The notes under the pieces are model-generated. The model saw only the letters and a program-made list of their open reading frames with translations, did no database searches and was not told where the DNA came from. A stretch of DNA of 64,000 nucleotides from an uncultured Bacilli bacterium (lineage in GTDB: Bacteria > Bacillota_I > Bacilli_A > RF39 > UBA660), in the NCBI GenBank assembly GCA_934099115.1, contig CAKOPK010000002.1, positions 38,282 through 102,281 of the forward strand, in the 5' to 3' direction. Of the stretch, positions 9,490 to 17,644 are shown one piece after another. Positions within the stretch are counted from its first letter, which is position 1, and each line of letters opens with the position of its first letter. The position numbers and the translations under genes are program-made.

Positions 9490-10416
9490 GTTTACTCTCT
9501 TATTTATTAAATTTTCTTTCTTTACTCCATTTAAATAATCTTTTACACTCATGGCTTTTTTACCAGCTGGTTTTAATCTTGTTATATAATAAATCTTATC
9601 TTTTGTAGATATACCAATCGCATCTTTTAAAACATCTACTATCATACCAGTTTCTTCTTTGGTATTACCACCAATATAGCCTTCTAAGACTTTTATTTCT
9701 TCGTTATCTAATAAAAAGTTAGCTAGAGGCCAAGAATATAAACCACGTACTTTATTAAATACTTCTTCGGCACTTGTATTAAAATCTATTCTTTCATCTT
9801 CTCTTTTTATAGTTTTAGCAATAGAGTGTTCTAAATCATTTTGTTTTATTCTCTTTACAGTACTATTTTGAATGGTAGGTAATACTTCTTGTAATAAATT
9901 TGCTCCTAAAATGCTTAATTTTTCATGCATACTCTCTGTAGTATCACTATCCATGATAGGAATACTCTTTTTTAAAATCATATCTCCTGTGTCCATGCCT
10001 TCATCCATATACATGATTGTAACTCCAGTTTCTGAATCACCATTCATTATTGCATGATGAATTGGGGCTCCTCCCCTATATTTAGGTAATAAAGAAGCAT
10101 GAACATTGATACAACCTAATTTTGGTATTTCTAATACTCCACGAGGTATAATTTGGCCATAAGCACAGGTTACAATTAAATCAGCATCATAACTTTTTAA
10201 TATTTCATAATCATTTCTAATTTTTTCTGGTTGAAAAACAGGTATATTGTTTTTTAAGGCTACTTCTTTAATTGGAGATGGTGTAAGTACTTGTTTTCTG
10301 CCTACTTTTCTATCTGGTTGTGTTACTACTAATAAAACTTCTGTTTCTTCTATTAATGTATTTAAAATTGGAACAGCAAAGTCAGGTGTTCCCATAAATA
10401 TTGTTTTTAATTTCAT
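9487..10416 (-). CDS. fmt: Methionyl-tRNA formyltransferase
   Basis: 309 aa, normal length. It transfers a formyl group from 10-formyl-THF to initiator Met-tRNA. Visible are FMGTPDFAVPIL at the N-terminus, the active-site block INVHASLLPKYRGGAPIHHAIMNGD (Asn/His/Asp triad) and the C-terminal OB-fold tRNA-binding part. ATG follows a GGTGAAG SD. The usual upstream partner def is not in the window. Confidence 0.95.
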   Translation of the reverse strand: MKLKTIFMGTPDFAVPILNTLIEETEVLLVVTQPDRKVGRKQVLTPSPIKEVALKNNIPVFQPEKIRNDYEILKSYDADLIVTCAYGQIIPRGVLEIPKLGCINVHASLLPKYRGGAPIHHAIMNGDSETGVTIMYMDEGMDTGDMILKKSIPIMDSDTTESMHEKLSILGANLLQEVLPTIQNSTVKRIKQNDLEHSIAKTIKREDERIDFNTSAEEVFNKVRGLYSWPLANFLLDNEEIKVLEGYIGGNTKEETGMIVDVLKDAIGISTKDKIYYITRLKPAGKKAMSVKDYLNGVKKENLINKRVN

Positions 10417-10479
10417 TTTTTCTTCACCACTTTAATTTTATCAAAATTAAAGCATTTCGTCTACTAATAAGACGTCATT

Positions 10480-11619
10480 TTATTCAGATAAAAATATTTT
10501 TATGTACTCTGAAAAAACAAATATTTGATTTCTTGTATAACCTGTTGTTTCAGTTATTATTTTATTTTCTTTTAATTCTTTTATTACGCCATTAACTGTA
10601 GATTCTGGCATTTCTAATGCATCTGCTATTTTTTTACGAGTTGAAGAAGGCTCATTATAAAAATAATCTATTATTTTCTTTACATTATCATATTTAACAT
10701 TTAAATTTGCTATTTGACTATCTATTTTTTTAGTAAGTTCTACTACTTTTTTAAACTTTTCTTTAGCAATTTTAGCTGTCTCTATTATTCCTTCTAAGAA
10801 AAATTTTATCCATCCAATTATATCATTTCTAGTTCTAGCATCATTTAATTTTTGATAATATAGGTCTCTATTTTTTTCAAAGAAAAATGATATATATAAG
10901 CAAGGATTATCTAAATATTTTTTACTTAGTAAATATAAGGGAATTAAAAGTCTACCTATTCTTCCATTTCCGTCTAAAAAAGGATGAATACTTTCAAATT
11001 GATAATGAATTATGGCAATCTTTATTAAGTCAGGTGTATCAATTTCCTCATTATTAATAAACATTTCCAAATCAGTTAGGCAATCTGCAAGATCGCTTAC
11101 TAAAGGAGGTACATAAGCTGCTGTTGAAGGCATTGTTCCTCCAATCCAGTTTTGAGATTTTCTAAATTCTCCTGGTGTTTTTTTCTCTCCTCTAACGCCA
11201 TCTAATAATACTCTATGAATGTCTCTAAACAGTCTTGTACATACTGGAAAGCCATTATTAATTCTTTCAATACCATAGTTGGTAGCTTTTATATAGTTTT
11301 GTACTTCTTTCCAGTCATCTCTTTTTTCAGGGTCAACATCTTGTAATTCCGATAAATCTTCTTCAATTGTTGTCCTAGTTCCTTCAATTCTACTAGACTT
11401 ATTAGCTTCAATTTTTACATGCATTTTAATATATAAATCAACGTTTGGTAGTAGAAGTGAATATGCATTCAATTCACCTATTTGTCTATTTGCTTCTGCC
11501 AGTAAAGAATCTAATTTTGTGTCATTCCAACCCCAATTATAATTTATATGACTAGGTAAAAATGCTTTATATCCGTTTCCTTGTTTGTATTCTCCTGATT
11601 TATATTCCTCTAAATTCAT
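10480..11619 (-). CDS. Fic-domain AMP-transferase-like protein with internal inhibitory motif
   Basis: 379 aa. An N-terminal Fic_N domain is followed by the Fic core with HPFLDGNGRIGR at 212-223 (catalytic His, phosphate-binding loop, all key residues present). A C-terminal winged-helix-like region (SSTRKKIADALEMPESTVNGVIKEL, about 325-350) completes it. Residues 75-80 (SSRIEG) fit the [S/T]-x3-E-[G/N] inhibitory helix, here N-terminal to the Fic core, as in self-inhibited class II Fic proteins. No separate antitoxin is adjacent. Such proteins transfer AMP or other nucleotides to target proteins; the target is unknown. ATG has a strong AAAGGAGAT SD. Confidence 0.9.
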   Translation of the reverse strand: MNLEEYKSGEYKQGNGYKAFLPSHINYNWGWNDTKLDSLLAEANRQIGELNAYSLLLPNVDLYIKMHVKIEANKSSRIEGTRTTIEEDLSELQDVDPEKRDDWKEVQNYIKATNYGIERINNGFPVCTRLFRDIHRVLLDGVRGEKKTPGEFRKSQNWIGGTMPSTAAYVPPLVSDLADCLTDLEMFINNEEIDTPDLIKIAIIHYQFESIHPFLDGNGRIGRLLIPLYLLSKKYLDNPCLYISFFFEKNRDLYYQKLNDARTRNDIIGWIKFFLEGIIETAKIAKEKFKKVVELTKKIDSQIANLNVKYDNVKKIIDYFYNEPSSTRKKIADALEMPESTVNGVIKELKENKIITETTGYTRNQIFVFSEYIKIFLSE

Positions 11620-11706
11620 AAATATCTCCTTTCATTTTTTTCTCTTATTAATTTTAATAACTCAATTTTACCATATTTTTCTATAATTTCCTAGTTTTTT
11701 TAAAAC

Positions 11707-11730
11707 TAAAAAGAGTGTTAAAATACACCC
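11707..11730 (-). terminator. Terminator after the 40-bp hairpin array
   Basis: On the minus strand GGGTGT-ATTTTA-ACACTC followed by TTTTT. It is the first T-tailed hairpin downstream of the DUF421 gene, placing the repeat array inside that transcript's 3' untranslated region. Confidence 0.65.
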
Positions 11731-11740
11731 TTATAAAGCA

Positions 11741-12020
11741 ATTTTATAGAACGAATTTTTACGTTTTTTCGTTCCATGGATTTTTATAGAACGAATTTTT
11801 GTGTTTTTTCGTTCTATGGATTTTTATAGAACGAATTTTTACGTTTTTTCGTTCCATGGATTTTTATAGAACGAATTTTTGTGTTTTTTCGTTCTATGGA
11901 TTTTTATAGAACGAATTTTTGCGTTTTTTCGTTCTATAGATTTTTATAGAACGAATTTTTGCGTTTTTTCGTTCTATAGATTTTTATAGAACGAATTTTT
12001 GCGTTTTTTCGTTCTATAAA
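11741..12020 (-). repeat. Seven tandem 40-bp hairpin units
   Basis: Seven direct repeats of exactly 40 bp, starting at 11741 and every 40 bp after that. Each contains the inverted pair ATAGAACGAA / TTCGTTCTAT around an A/T-rich 13- to 14-base loop with a variable centre (ACG, GTG or GCG on the plus strand). Units 1-2 and 3-4 form an 80-bp doublet repeated twice; units 5-7 have GCG centres. Units 1 and 3 carry GTTCCAT instead of GTTCTAT, which on the minus-strand RNA gives a G-U pair, so the stem is kept on that strand. The array fills the gap between DUF421 and fic. Function is unknown. Confidence 0.9.
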
Positions 12021-12023
12021 TTA

Positions 12024-12674
12024 TTAATGTAAAGTTTCACTCTTTTTTACTAAATATATTTTATCTTGTTTATAAAAAGCATAAAATACATCTTTTAAAT
12101 CTAATTTCTTTTTGGCAAGTTCTCTTTCTAACCATGGTTTGGTCTTATGAATATATTTTAAAGCTTTATCTTGAATACTGCCATCGACAATTAGAGGCAT
12201 GGGATATGCACTCTTAAATTTAAAGAAATTATATTTAAAAATAGATAATTTACCATTAGGTTCTAGAAAAGCATATTCTACTTCTTCTATATTGCGAATT
12301 TCTTTTTGTCTTAAACTGAAAAGAAGATCGTCTAAGCTATATCTTTGTTTTACCATTTCATGATAATTAATCTTACCATGAATAATAATTAAAGAAGGTT
12401 TTCCGCCAAAAAGAGTACGGAATGTTCTAGACTTAATAGAAATAAATGCTAGTAGTAATTCTAAAACAACCAATAAACTAATTGGTAGTATAGTTAGAAT
12501 TATACTATCATTTATGTTTTCAATACTAATTGCAACCATTTCAGCGATTAGTATTGAAACTATTAAGTCTATAATACCTAACTGTCCTACTTCTCTTTTA
12601 CCCATGATACGGTATGCTAAAGTAATAAAGAAATAAAAGAATAATGTACGAAACATAACAGTAAATAACTGCAT
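12024..12674 (-). CDS. DUF421 family membrane protein (YetF/YrbG-like)
   Basis: About 216 aa. Three N-terminal TM segments (residues 1-80) are followed by the cytosolic DUF421 domain. It contains GKPSLIIIHGKINYHEMVKQRYSLDDLLFSLRQ and EVEYAFLEPNGKLSI, which is the family signature. Relatives in Bacillus (YetF, YdfS and similar) are spore- or envelope-associated, with germination roles proposed for some; the molecular function is unclear. I take the ATG at 12672-12674, preceded by GGTGATATT, in preference to an upstream in-frame start four codons earlier. It is divergent from the next gene and followed by the hairpin array. Confidence 0.85.
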   Translation of the reverse strand: MQLFTVMFRTLFFYFFITLAYRIMGKREVGQLGIIDLIVSILIAEMVAISIENINDSIILTILPISLLVVLELLLAFISIKSRTFRTLFGGKPSLIIIHGKINYHEMVKQRYSLDDLLFSLRQKEIRNIEEVEYAFLEPNGKLSIFKYNFFKFKSAYPMPLIVDGSIQDKALKYIHKTKPWLERELAKKKLDLKDVFYAFYKQDKIYLVKKSETLH

Positions 12675-12746
12675 AATATCACCCATTTTTATTATGTAAT
12701 AAAGAATATTTTTTTAATCATGAAATATAATTTAACAGGTGATATT

Positions 12747-13112
12747 ATGAAAAATATATTCTATTATTTAAAATATATAGGCTTATTTTTACTTATTATG
12801 ATTGGTTTATTAGTTATTATATCTTTATTAAATTTAACTTCTATAAATACCTCTGTAACTACTAAATTAACTATTATAGCAACTTCTATAGCTTTCTTTA
12901 TTACTTCTTTTATAGCAGCACATAATATTAAAGAAAAAGGCTATATAATTGGATTAAAGCTAAGTATTTTATTAATATTAGTATTTATATTAATAAATTT
13001 AATATTCTTTAAAACTAAGTTTTCTATTGATAGATTTATCTATTATATTATTTTAATTGCTAGTTCTACTTTAGGTGGGTCTTTTGGTAAAAATTTAAAA
13101 CAAAAAAAATAG
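12747..13112 (+). CDS. Small four-TM membrane protein (TIGR04086/YrzE-like)
   Basis: About 121 aa, almost entirely hydrophobic with four predicted TM helices (near residues 8-32, 38-58, 68-90 and 94-115). It ends in a short basic tail. Size, topology and the G-rich final helix (STLGGSFGKNLK) resemble the TIGR04086 family, whose function is not known. Start chosen at ATG 12747 because it is preceded by AGGTGATATT, the same SD used by the divergent DUF421 gene; an ATG nine codons upstream lacks one. Confidence 0.6.
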   Translation: MKNIFYYLKYIGLFLLIMIGLLVIISLLNLTSINTSVTTKLTIIATSIAFFITSFIAAHNIKEKGYIIGLKLSILLILVFILINLIFFKTKFSIDRFIYYIILIASSTLGGSFGKNLKQKK

Positions 13113-13125
13113 GGAAAACCCTATT
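13102..13125 (-). terminator. Terminator of surface-protein paralogue 2
   Basis: On the minus strand AATAGGG-TTTT-CCCTATT followed by a T-run. It overlaps the 3' end of the convergent small membrane protein gene. Confidence 0.7.
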
Positions 13126-13200
13126 ACTGCCTATATATAATATAAAGAATAAATAGAAAAATATATGATATTAATAACATAGCAATATAGGCAGTTATAT

Positions 13201-14928
13201 TTAAGATACTATGTATGGGTCAGAAGCAGTTCCTGTTCCTGTTAATGCTACATCTGATTTTAGATTGATGACAGGTCTATAGCCATTTGGATCATCCACA
13301 AAAGGAGTACCAAGCATACCATCAGCATAAATACAAAATACATGAGCATGACTTCCAAATTGAGCTGGAGTCATAGTTCTATGATACTGTCCATTATATA
13401 AATAGTAACTTGAGTTACTTTTTTCATATAATACTCCTCCAGCGTATGCTGCTTCATCTGCTGTGATTAATCCTACTGATGTGGCAAATCTATCTCTTGT
13501 GTCCGCACATTTAAAGGTTGGTGCTTTATTTACATACAGTCTATATTTTGCTGCATAATACGTTATTGTTGTGCCTGTACCACCACCTCCATTCATACTT
13601 GTTTCTTCAGTTGATGGTTGTCTATCATTGCAAAATGAGGCTCCTCCTCCTGTTGCTATATAATTTTCATAGTTCTTTAAATTATTATTATACCAGTTAT
13701 CTAATTGGACTTTTAAAGTACTGTCTGTTCCTCTTCCATGCACTTCGCCACTAGTGTACATATAACCTACATACATATTATCATTATAATTTGTATTAAA
13801 AGCACTGCTTCCTATTCCAGTTGTTTCTCCTGTTTGATCCGTTGTTGGTCCATTATAAATCATTCTTATTGTTCCATCGCCATTTATGCGAATGATTCTC
13901 CAATAGAAACCACCAAATTTTACCCAGTTATCTGTTGGTGCTCCAGCATAATAATAACTTGTTCCATAATCATCTTCGGCACTATAGATAGTTCCTGTTG
14001 TATCTGTTGTTAGTGTTGTACTAAAATCTGTTCTAGTGCTTACTGTTTTACTTGCTATTATTTCTTGAACTGTTATTGCTTTATCAAAATACAAATAACA
14101 ACTTGTCCCACTTTTAGTTAGATTATCAGCATAAAATCTTTTGCTATTAAAATCCCAACCAGGGATAGTTCCATTACTACAAGTACTCTTTTTTGTATTT
14201 AAAGCATATCCACTTTGTGGTATATCTTGTGTTTCTTTGTATGTTCCATCATCTTGTTTTATATAAGTGGCTAAGATATTGATATCTGCTTTAGCATTTC
14301 TTCCTTCTACTGATACTTCTCCATTAAATGTTCCACCTATATCTTCGTTTTGACTTGTTTCTAAGTTTGGATATTCTAATATTACATAATAATATTTTGT
14401 ATCTCCATTTGCTGTTGCAGTTATAAATTCATCCCCTGCGATAGTTATTTTTGTTGAACTATTATTAGTTGTTATTTCTCCGGTAGAAATAACATCTCCT
14501 AAACTATCTATATTGGTTAGATTACATTCTTCATTAATTATTTGAGCTCCACTTACTACTTTTGTTTTTACTTCACAATTACTTTTTACATCAATACTTT
14601 GACTTGTTTTATATACTGTATATTTTAGAGTTGTATTTAAAGAGTTTGTTCCTGTCCAGATTAGATTATAGGGTATTAATTCATTATTACCAGTAGCTGT
14701 TACTGTAATACTCGATACATTCTTATGTCCTGGATATATACTTAAATCATTAAATTCTAGATTGCCTGTTACTGTTACTTTTGCTCCATTTATAGTTGCT
14801 GTTTTACCACTAGCTGTAGCTCCTTGTCCTCCTGATAAAAATTTAGAAGCAAAATATCCAAAAGATAATCCTCCAAATAATAACAATACACTTACTATAA
14901 TTATTAATTTTTTATTCTTCTCTTTCAT
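13201..14928 (-). CDS. Surface-protein paralogue 2 (FISUMP/DUF6273-like), with extra N-terminal domain
   Basis: 575 aa, the longest family member. The basic N-terminus and TM helix (about 7-28, KKLIIIVSVLLLFGGLSFGY) act as a signal anchor. A beta-rich domain of about 190 aa (30-225) absent from the other copies follows. After it come the family's two-Cys domain (STCS...TSCYLYFD), the conserved core (TIYSAEDDYGTSYY, WRIIRINGDGTIRMIYNG, GEVHGRGTDSTLK, SFCNDR) and the variable C-terminal part between HRTMTP and GYRPVINLK. It ends SDPYIVS. The extra domain may be a spacer lifting the core from the membrane (inference). ATG follows AAAGGGAGAT. It has its own promoter region and terminator, so it is monocistronic. 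Confidence 0.85.
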   Translation of the reverse strand: MKEKNKKLIIIVSVLLLFGGLSFGYFASKFLSGGQGATASGKTATINGAKVTVTGNLEFNDLSIYPGHKNVSSITVTATGNNELIPYNLIWTGTNSLNTTLKYTVYKTSQSIDVKSNCEVKTKVVSGAQIINEECNLTNIDSLGDVISTGEITTNNSSTKITIAGDEFITATANGDTKYYYVILEYPNLETSQNEDIGGTFNGEVSVEGRNAKADINILATYIKQDDGTYKETQDIPQSGYALNTKKSTCSNGTIPGWDFNSKRFYADNLTKSGTSCYLYFDKAITVQEIIASKTVSTRTDFSTTLTTDTTGTIYSAEDDYGTSYYYAGAPTDNWVKFGGFYWRIIRINGDGTIRMIYNGPTTDQTGETTGIGSSAFNTNYNDNMYVGYMYTSGEVHGRGTDSTLKVQLDNWYNNNLKNYENYIATGGGASFCNDRQPSTEETSMNGGGGTGTTITYYAAKYRLYVNKAPTFKCADTRDRFATSVGLITADEAAYAGGVLYEKSNSSYYLYNGQYHRTMTPAQFGSHAHVFCIYADGMLGTPFVDDPNGYRPVINLKSDVALTGTGTASDPYIVS

Positions 14929-14978
14929 TCTTATCTCCCTTTACTTTTCTAGATTATAATACATATATAATATATTTT

Positions 14979-15106
14979 CATTACGTTCGACAAAACTTGT
15001 CAAAACTTCTTTTTACACAAATTGGCTCTAATATATATAAAAGATAAATATCATATGCTTATCTATGTTATATTTCTACTATACAATATTATTTAGTAAA
15101 AATCAA
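14979..15106 (-). promoter_or_regulatory. Promoter and Spo0A-box-like element upstream of paralogue 2
   Basis: On the minus strand TTGATT (15101-15106), 17-bp spacer, TATAGT (15078-15083), with flanks matching the promoter of paralogue 1. About 75 bases further down, 14979-15006 contains TTTTGTCGAA, which matches the Spo0A box core TGNCGAA. It lies in a 28-bp stretch that recurs with 24 identities at 43444-43471. The remaining 5' leader (about 50 bases) holds nothing else I recognise. Confidence 0.45.
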
Positions 15107-15128
15107 TATTTTTGTTACTATTTACGTA

Positions 15129-15851
15129 CTAATTTATTTTTTCATATAACTTATCTATATCTATTTCTTGTATTTCAAAGTTTGTTCCTTGATCTCGCAT
15201 AATTCCTCTTCTTTTTCCAGTTCTATATATATTTAAATGAAATACAATGCGTATTATTCCAGCATCTATTAAGTTTATAAATTCATTGAATGCTCTTTTT
15301 TTATAAATTTTAATATTATTATATTTATAATATTCTATATAATCTTCTTTTTTAGTCCAGCTTTGAATAAAGACTAAATACTTAGGAATTTTATTATACT
15401 TAATTTTTAAGTTTTTAAAGTCCCAATAAGTTTTTTTCTCTAGTTTTAAATATGTTTTATCACTAATTACTAAGTAAATTCTCTCTTCTTCTTTATTTAT
15501 ATCTAATTTAAATAAATAATCGTTTTTAGTAAGAGTATTACAATTAGCTTGCATAAAAGTATTTAATACTCTTTGTGTTTTTAAAACTTTATCATATTCT
15601 CCATACTTATCTTTTAAACGTTTTAATTCATTATTTGTCTTTCCTTTTGGTATAGCACTAAATAAAGATATATAATCCATATTTGTTGTTTTAATACGAA
15701 TATCTATATTTTCAAAATTAATATTCTTTCTTCTTAATAATACTTTAAATGTTTCTAAAGAGTCATTAACACCTCTTACCCTTTTTATATAATTTAACTC
15801 TTTTATTTCTAGAAATGCTTTATTTAATTCTTCTAATTCTATATAATTCAT
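15129..15851 (-). CDS. MvaI/BcnI restriction-endonuclease-like protein (orphan)
   Basis: 240 aa, Lys- and Tyr-rich, no TM. The C-terminal block resembles the end of MvaI/BcnI-family nucleases, where an ...R-DHGT-F-I...L-L motif closes the domain: here FINLIDAGIIRIVFHLNIYR and then MRDQGTNFEIQEIDIDKLY, with Gln replacing the usual His. I do not see a clear D-E-x-K catalytic set. No DNA methyltransferase is adjacent, so a classical restriction-modification pair is not supported; repair or a decayed enzyme are alternatives. The family call rests on the C-terminal motif only. Confidence 0.4.
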   Translation of the reverse strand: MNYIELEELNKAFLEIKELNYIKRVRGVNDSLETFKVLLRRKNINFENIDIRIKTTNMDYISLFSAIPKGKTNNELKRLKDKYGEYDKVLKTQRVLNTFMQANCNTLTKNDYLFKLDINKEEERIYLVISDKTYLKLEKKTYWDFKNLKIKYNKIPKYLVFIQSWTKKEDYIEYYKYNNIKIYKKRAFNEFINLIDAGIIRIVFHLNIYRTGKRRGIMRDQGTNFEIQEIDIDKLYEKIN

Positions 15852-15853
15852 AA

Positions 15854-15884
15854 AACCACCATCCCCTGTAGAAGAATGGTGGTT
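15854..15884 (-). promoter_or_regulatory. 5' hairpin covering the ribosome-binding region of the nuclease-like gene
   Basis: Nine-base-pair stem AACCACCAT / ATGGTGGTT with a 13-base loop. It ends two bases before the ATG at 15849-15851. The GGTGG in the 3' arm is the closest SD-like sequence, so folding would hide it. Confidence 0.45.
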
Positions 15885-16028
15885 ATAATAACATATAAGA
15901 TAAGCAATATATGTCGAATTATGAAATAAAGATATAATTTTTTAAAAGCTTAATTCATATAGTCTTATTATGGCTTTTAGATTATTAGTTTTAGCAGCAC
16001 ATCAATTACTTGATATCTATATTTTGTT

Positions 16029-16054
16029 TAAAAAAGAGAAGTTTTCAACTTCTC
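16029..16054 (-). terminator. Terminator of the thioredoxin-like gene
   Basis: Stem GAGAAGTT-GAA-AACTTCTC with seven bases of T/A-rich tail on the minus strand. The 150 bases between this and the 15854-15884 hairpin contain a TGTCGAA (15912-15918) but no gene I can support. Confidence 0.75.
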
Positions 16055-16060
16055 AATTTA

Positions 16061-16618
16061 TTATAAGTATTTCTCAAATAGGGTTGTAATTGTTGCTTCA
16101 TCACGATAGCCAACAAAACCATCAACCATCTTACCATCTTTGATGACTACTACGATTGGAGTATATCCTCCTTCTTTTAGTAGACTTCCATAAGTTCCTT
16201 TATTACCATTTATAGTTGTTTCTAAGTCTAATTTATCAAATAGGTCTGCAAAATCAGTTTGCCATGAACTTGATAATGGTAAATAATTTACTGTTAAGTT
16301 TTTATTTGCTATTACTTTATTTAATTCTGGTACTAATTTTACACATACACTACATGTTGAACGACCAATATATAATATTTGAGTTCCTTTTTGGTCAAAT
16401 AATTTGGCTGCTTCACTACCTTTTATTTCTTTCATTTTGCTTACATCATAAGTTGATGAGCTATCACTACTAGTTGTAGTACTATTATTTGATTTAGTTG
16501 TACCATTCTTAAAATATAGGCCCATTACTAATAGTATTATTACTATAAAGCCTAAAACTACTGTAAATGTTAAATTACGAATTTTTGTTTCTAGTGTTTC
16601 GATATCTTCTTTTTTCAT
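16061..16618 (-). CDS. Membrane-anchored thioredoxin-fold protein
   Basis: 185 aa. One N-terminal TM helix (about 15-33) and a Ser/Thr-rich linker (NSTTTSSDSSS) are followed by a thioredoxin fold with the redox motif CSVC (YIGRSTCSVCVKLVPEL, about 95-98) and the cis-Pro region TPIVVVIKDG. It resembles PedC/BrcD-type bacteriocin-accessory thioredoxins (family TIGR01295), but no bacteriocin genes are near. A general extracytoplasmic disulfide role is as likely. ATG has an AGAGGTAAAT SD. It is preceded by the prepilin-like gene with a 57-base gap, possibly one transcript. Confidence 0.8.
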   Translation of the reverse strand: MKKEDIETLETKIRNLTFTVVLGFIVIILLVMGLYFKNGTTKSNNSTTTSSDSSSTYDVSKMKEIKGSEAAKLFDQKGTQILYIGRSTCSVCVKLVPELNKVIANKNLTVNYLPLSSSWQTDFADLFDKLDLETTINGNKGTYGSLLKEGGYTPIVVVIKDGKMVDGFVGYRDEATITTLFEKYL

Positions 16619-16675
16619 ATTTACCTCTTTTCTTGCAGATTATTATATAACTTCTTTTAGAAAAAATCAAGTATT

Positions 16676-17053
16676 CTAATCTACTAAAGTAGCTACTACT
16701 TTATTCTCTTCTTCTGTATATTCTAATTTTATTTTACTATCATTATAACTTTTTTTATTATCGGTAGGATTTGTTAATAATCCCTCTTGATTCGTAGTTA
16801 AATAACCAGCATCAATTAAATCACTTACCCGAATAAAGTTTGTACTTGCTTCATCAAATAACTCTAAATGGAGTGAAGCATAATCTTCTGCTTGGATTTC
16901 AATTAACTTTTTAAATTCATTGATATCACTTGTATTATCTCTTGCAAAAGCATAACTTGTTTTATTAATGGTGATAAATGCTACTACTCCTAAAAGCATT
17001 ACTATTACAAATATTTCTATTTTGGTATAACCATATTTATTTAATTTTTTCAA
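16676..17053 (-). CDS. Lone type IV prepilin-like protein
   Basis: 125 aa. The N-terminus KKLNKYGYTKIEIFVIVMLLGVVAFI has the class III prepilin signature (basic leader, Gly, aromatic-T-x-I-E at +1 to +5, then a hydrophobic helix). A Lys replaces the usual Leu at mature position +3. The rest is a small hydrophilic domain (VSDLIDAGYLTTNQEGLLTNP), as in minor pseudopilins. No prepilin peptidase, ATPase or platform protein is in the window. The start is TTG at 17051-17053, with AAAGGATGG upstream. It could be a minor subunit of a pilus or competence system encoded elsewhere. Confidence 0.6.
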   Translation of the reverse strand: MKKLNKYGYTKIEIFVIVMLLGVVAFITINKTSYAFARDNTSDINEFKKLIEIQAEDYASLHLELFDEASTNFIRVSDLIDAGYLTTNQEGLLTNPTDNKKSYNDSKIKLEYTEEENKVVATLVD

Positions 17054-17140
17054 TATTATCCATCCTTTACTTCATACACTTAAAAGTATATCACAAAGAT
17101 TATATTCTAGAAAGAAGAAATAAATAAATATTTTAATCTT

Positions 17141-17629
17141 TTACATTTCGTTACTATTATTTAACACTTGGTAGGCATTTACTAAATCTAGAAGACTATA
17201 ACTAGCATTCGCAGGACTAGTGCTTGGTAAACATATACTTTCTATATTTAGTTTATCTTTTAAATAGCGATTATAAAGAGTACTTGCTTTTTTGCCATTT
17301 AAATATATTTTCTTAACATGGGTTTCTTTTATTATTTTAGATATATTATTTATTTTTACATTCTTAATACTAGCATCACTAGATCCTAAAATATCACAAC
17401 TTGCTATAACATCAAATAAGGCAATGTGATGCTTATTTAAGAAAGATTTCTTTTCTAGAATTGTTTCACCAATTGATTCTTTGTAAACTAAAGACAAAAC
17501 TTTCCAAAAACGATTTTGGGGATGAGCATAATAAAAGCCTTCTATTCTAGATTTTACACTGGGCATAGACCCTAATATTAAAATTTCAGAATTTTCATTA
17601 TAAAATGGTTCTATGGTATGTTTAATCAT
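17141..17629 (-). CDS. DNA-deoxyinosine (hypoxanthine) glycosylase, UDG superfamily
   Basis: 162 aa, family length. LILGSMPSVKS and YYAHPQNRFWKVL near residues 15-45 are the catalytic and base-binding motifs of the TIGR04274 deoxyinosine/hypoxanthine glycosylase branch. KIYLNGKKAS and LPSTSPANA are the later DNA-binding motifs. It would remove deaminated adenine from DNA for base-excision repair. It lies 15 bases after the SPFH gene, so it is likely the third gene of the NfeD-SPFH operon. Confidence 0.85.
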   Translation of the reverse strand: MIKHTIEPFYNENSEILILGSMPSVKSRIEGFYYAHPQNRFWKVLSLVYKESIGETILEKKSFLNKHHIALFDVIASCDILGSSDASIKNVKINNISKIIKETHVKKIYLNGKKASTLYNRYLKDKLNIESICLPSTSPANASYSLLDLVNAYQVLNNSNEM

Positions 17630-17644
17630 ATTTAAAAAGATAAG

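Noticed and set aside
11741..12020. Possible CRISPR array
   Set aside because: Units are contiguous and nearly identical over all 40 bp with no unique spacers and no cas genes.
13130..13184. 18-aa hydrophobic peptide on the minus strand downstream of paralogue 2
   Set aside because: ATG without SD in an A/T-rich gap before a terminator; composition alone explains the hydrophobicity.
15970..16089. Short plus-strand ORF in the gap upstream of the nuclease-like gene
   Set aside because: No SD, and it runs through the terminator and antisense into the thioredoxin-like gene.
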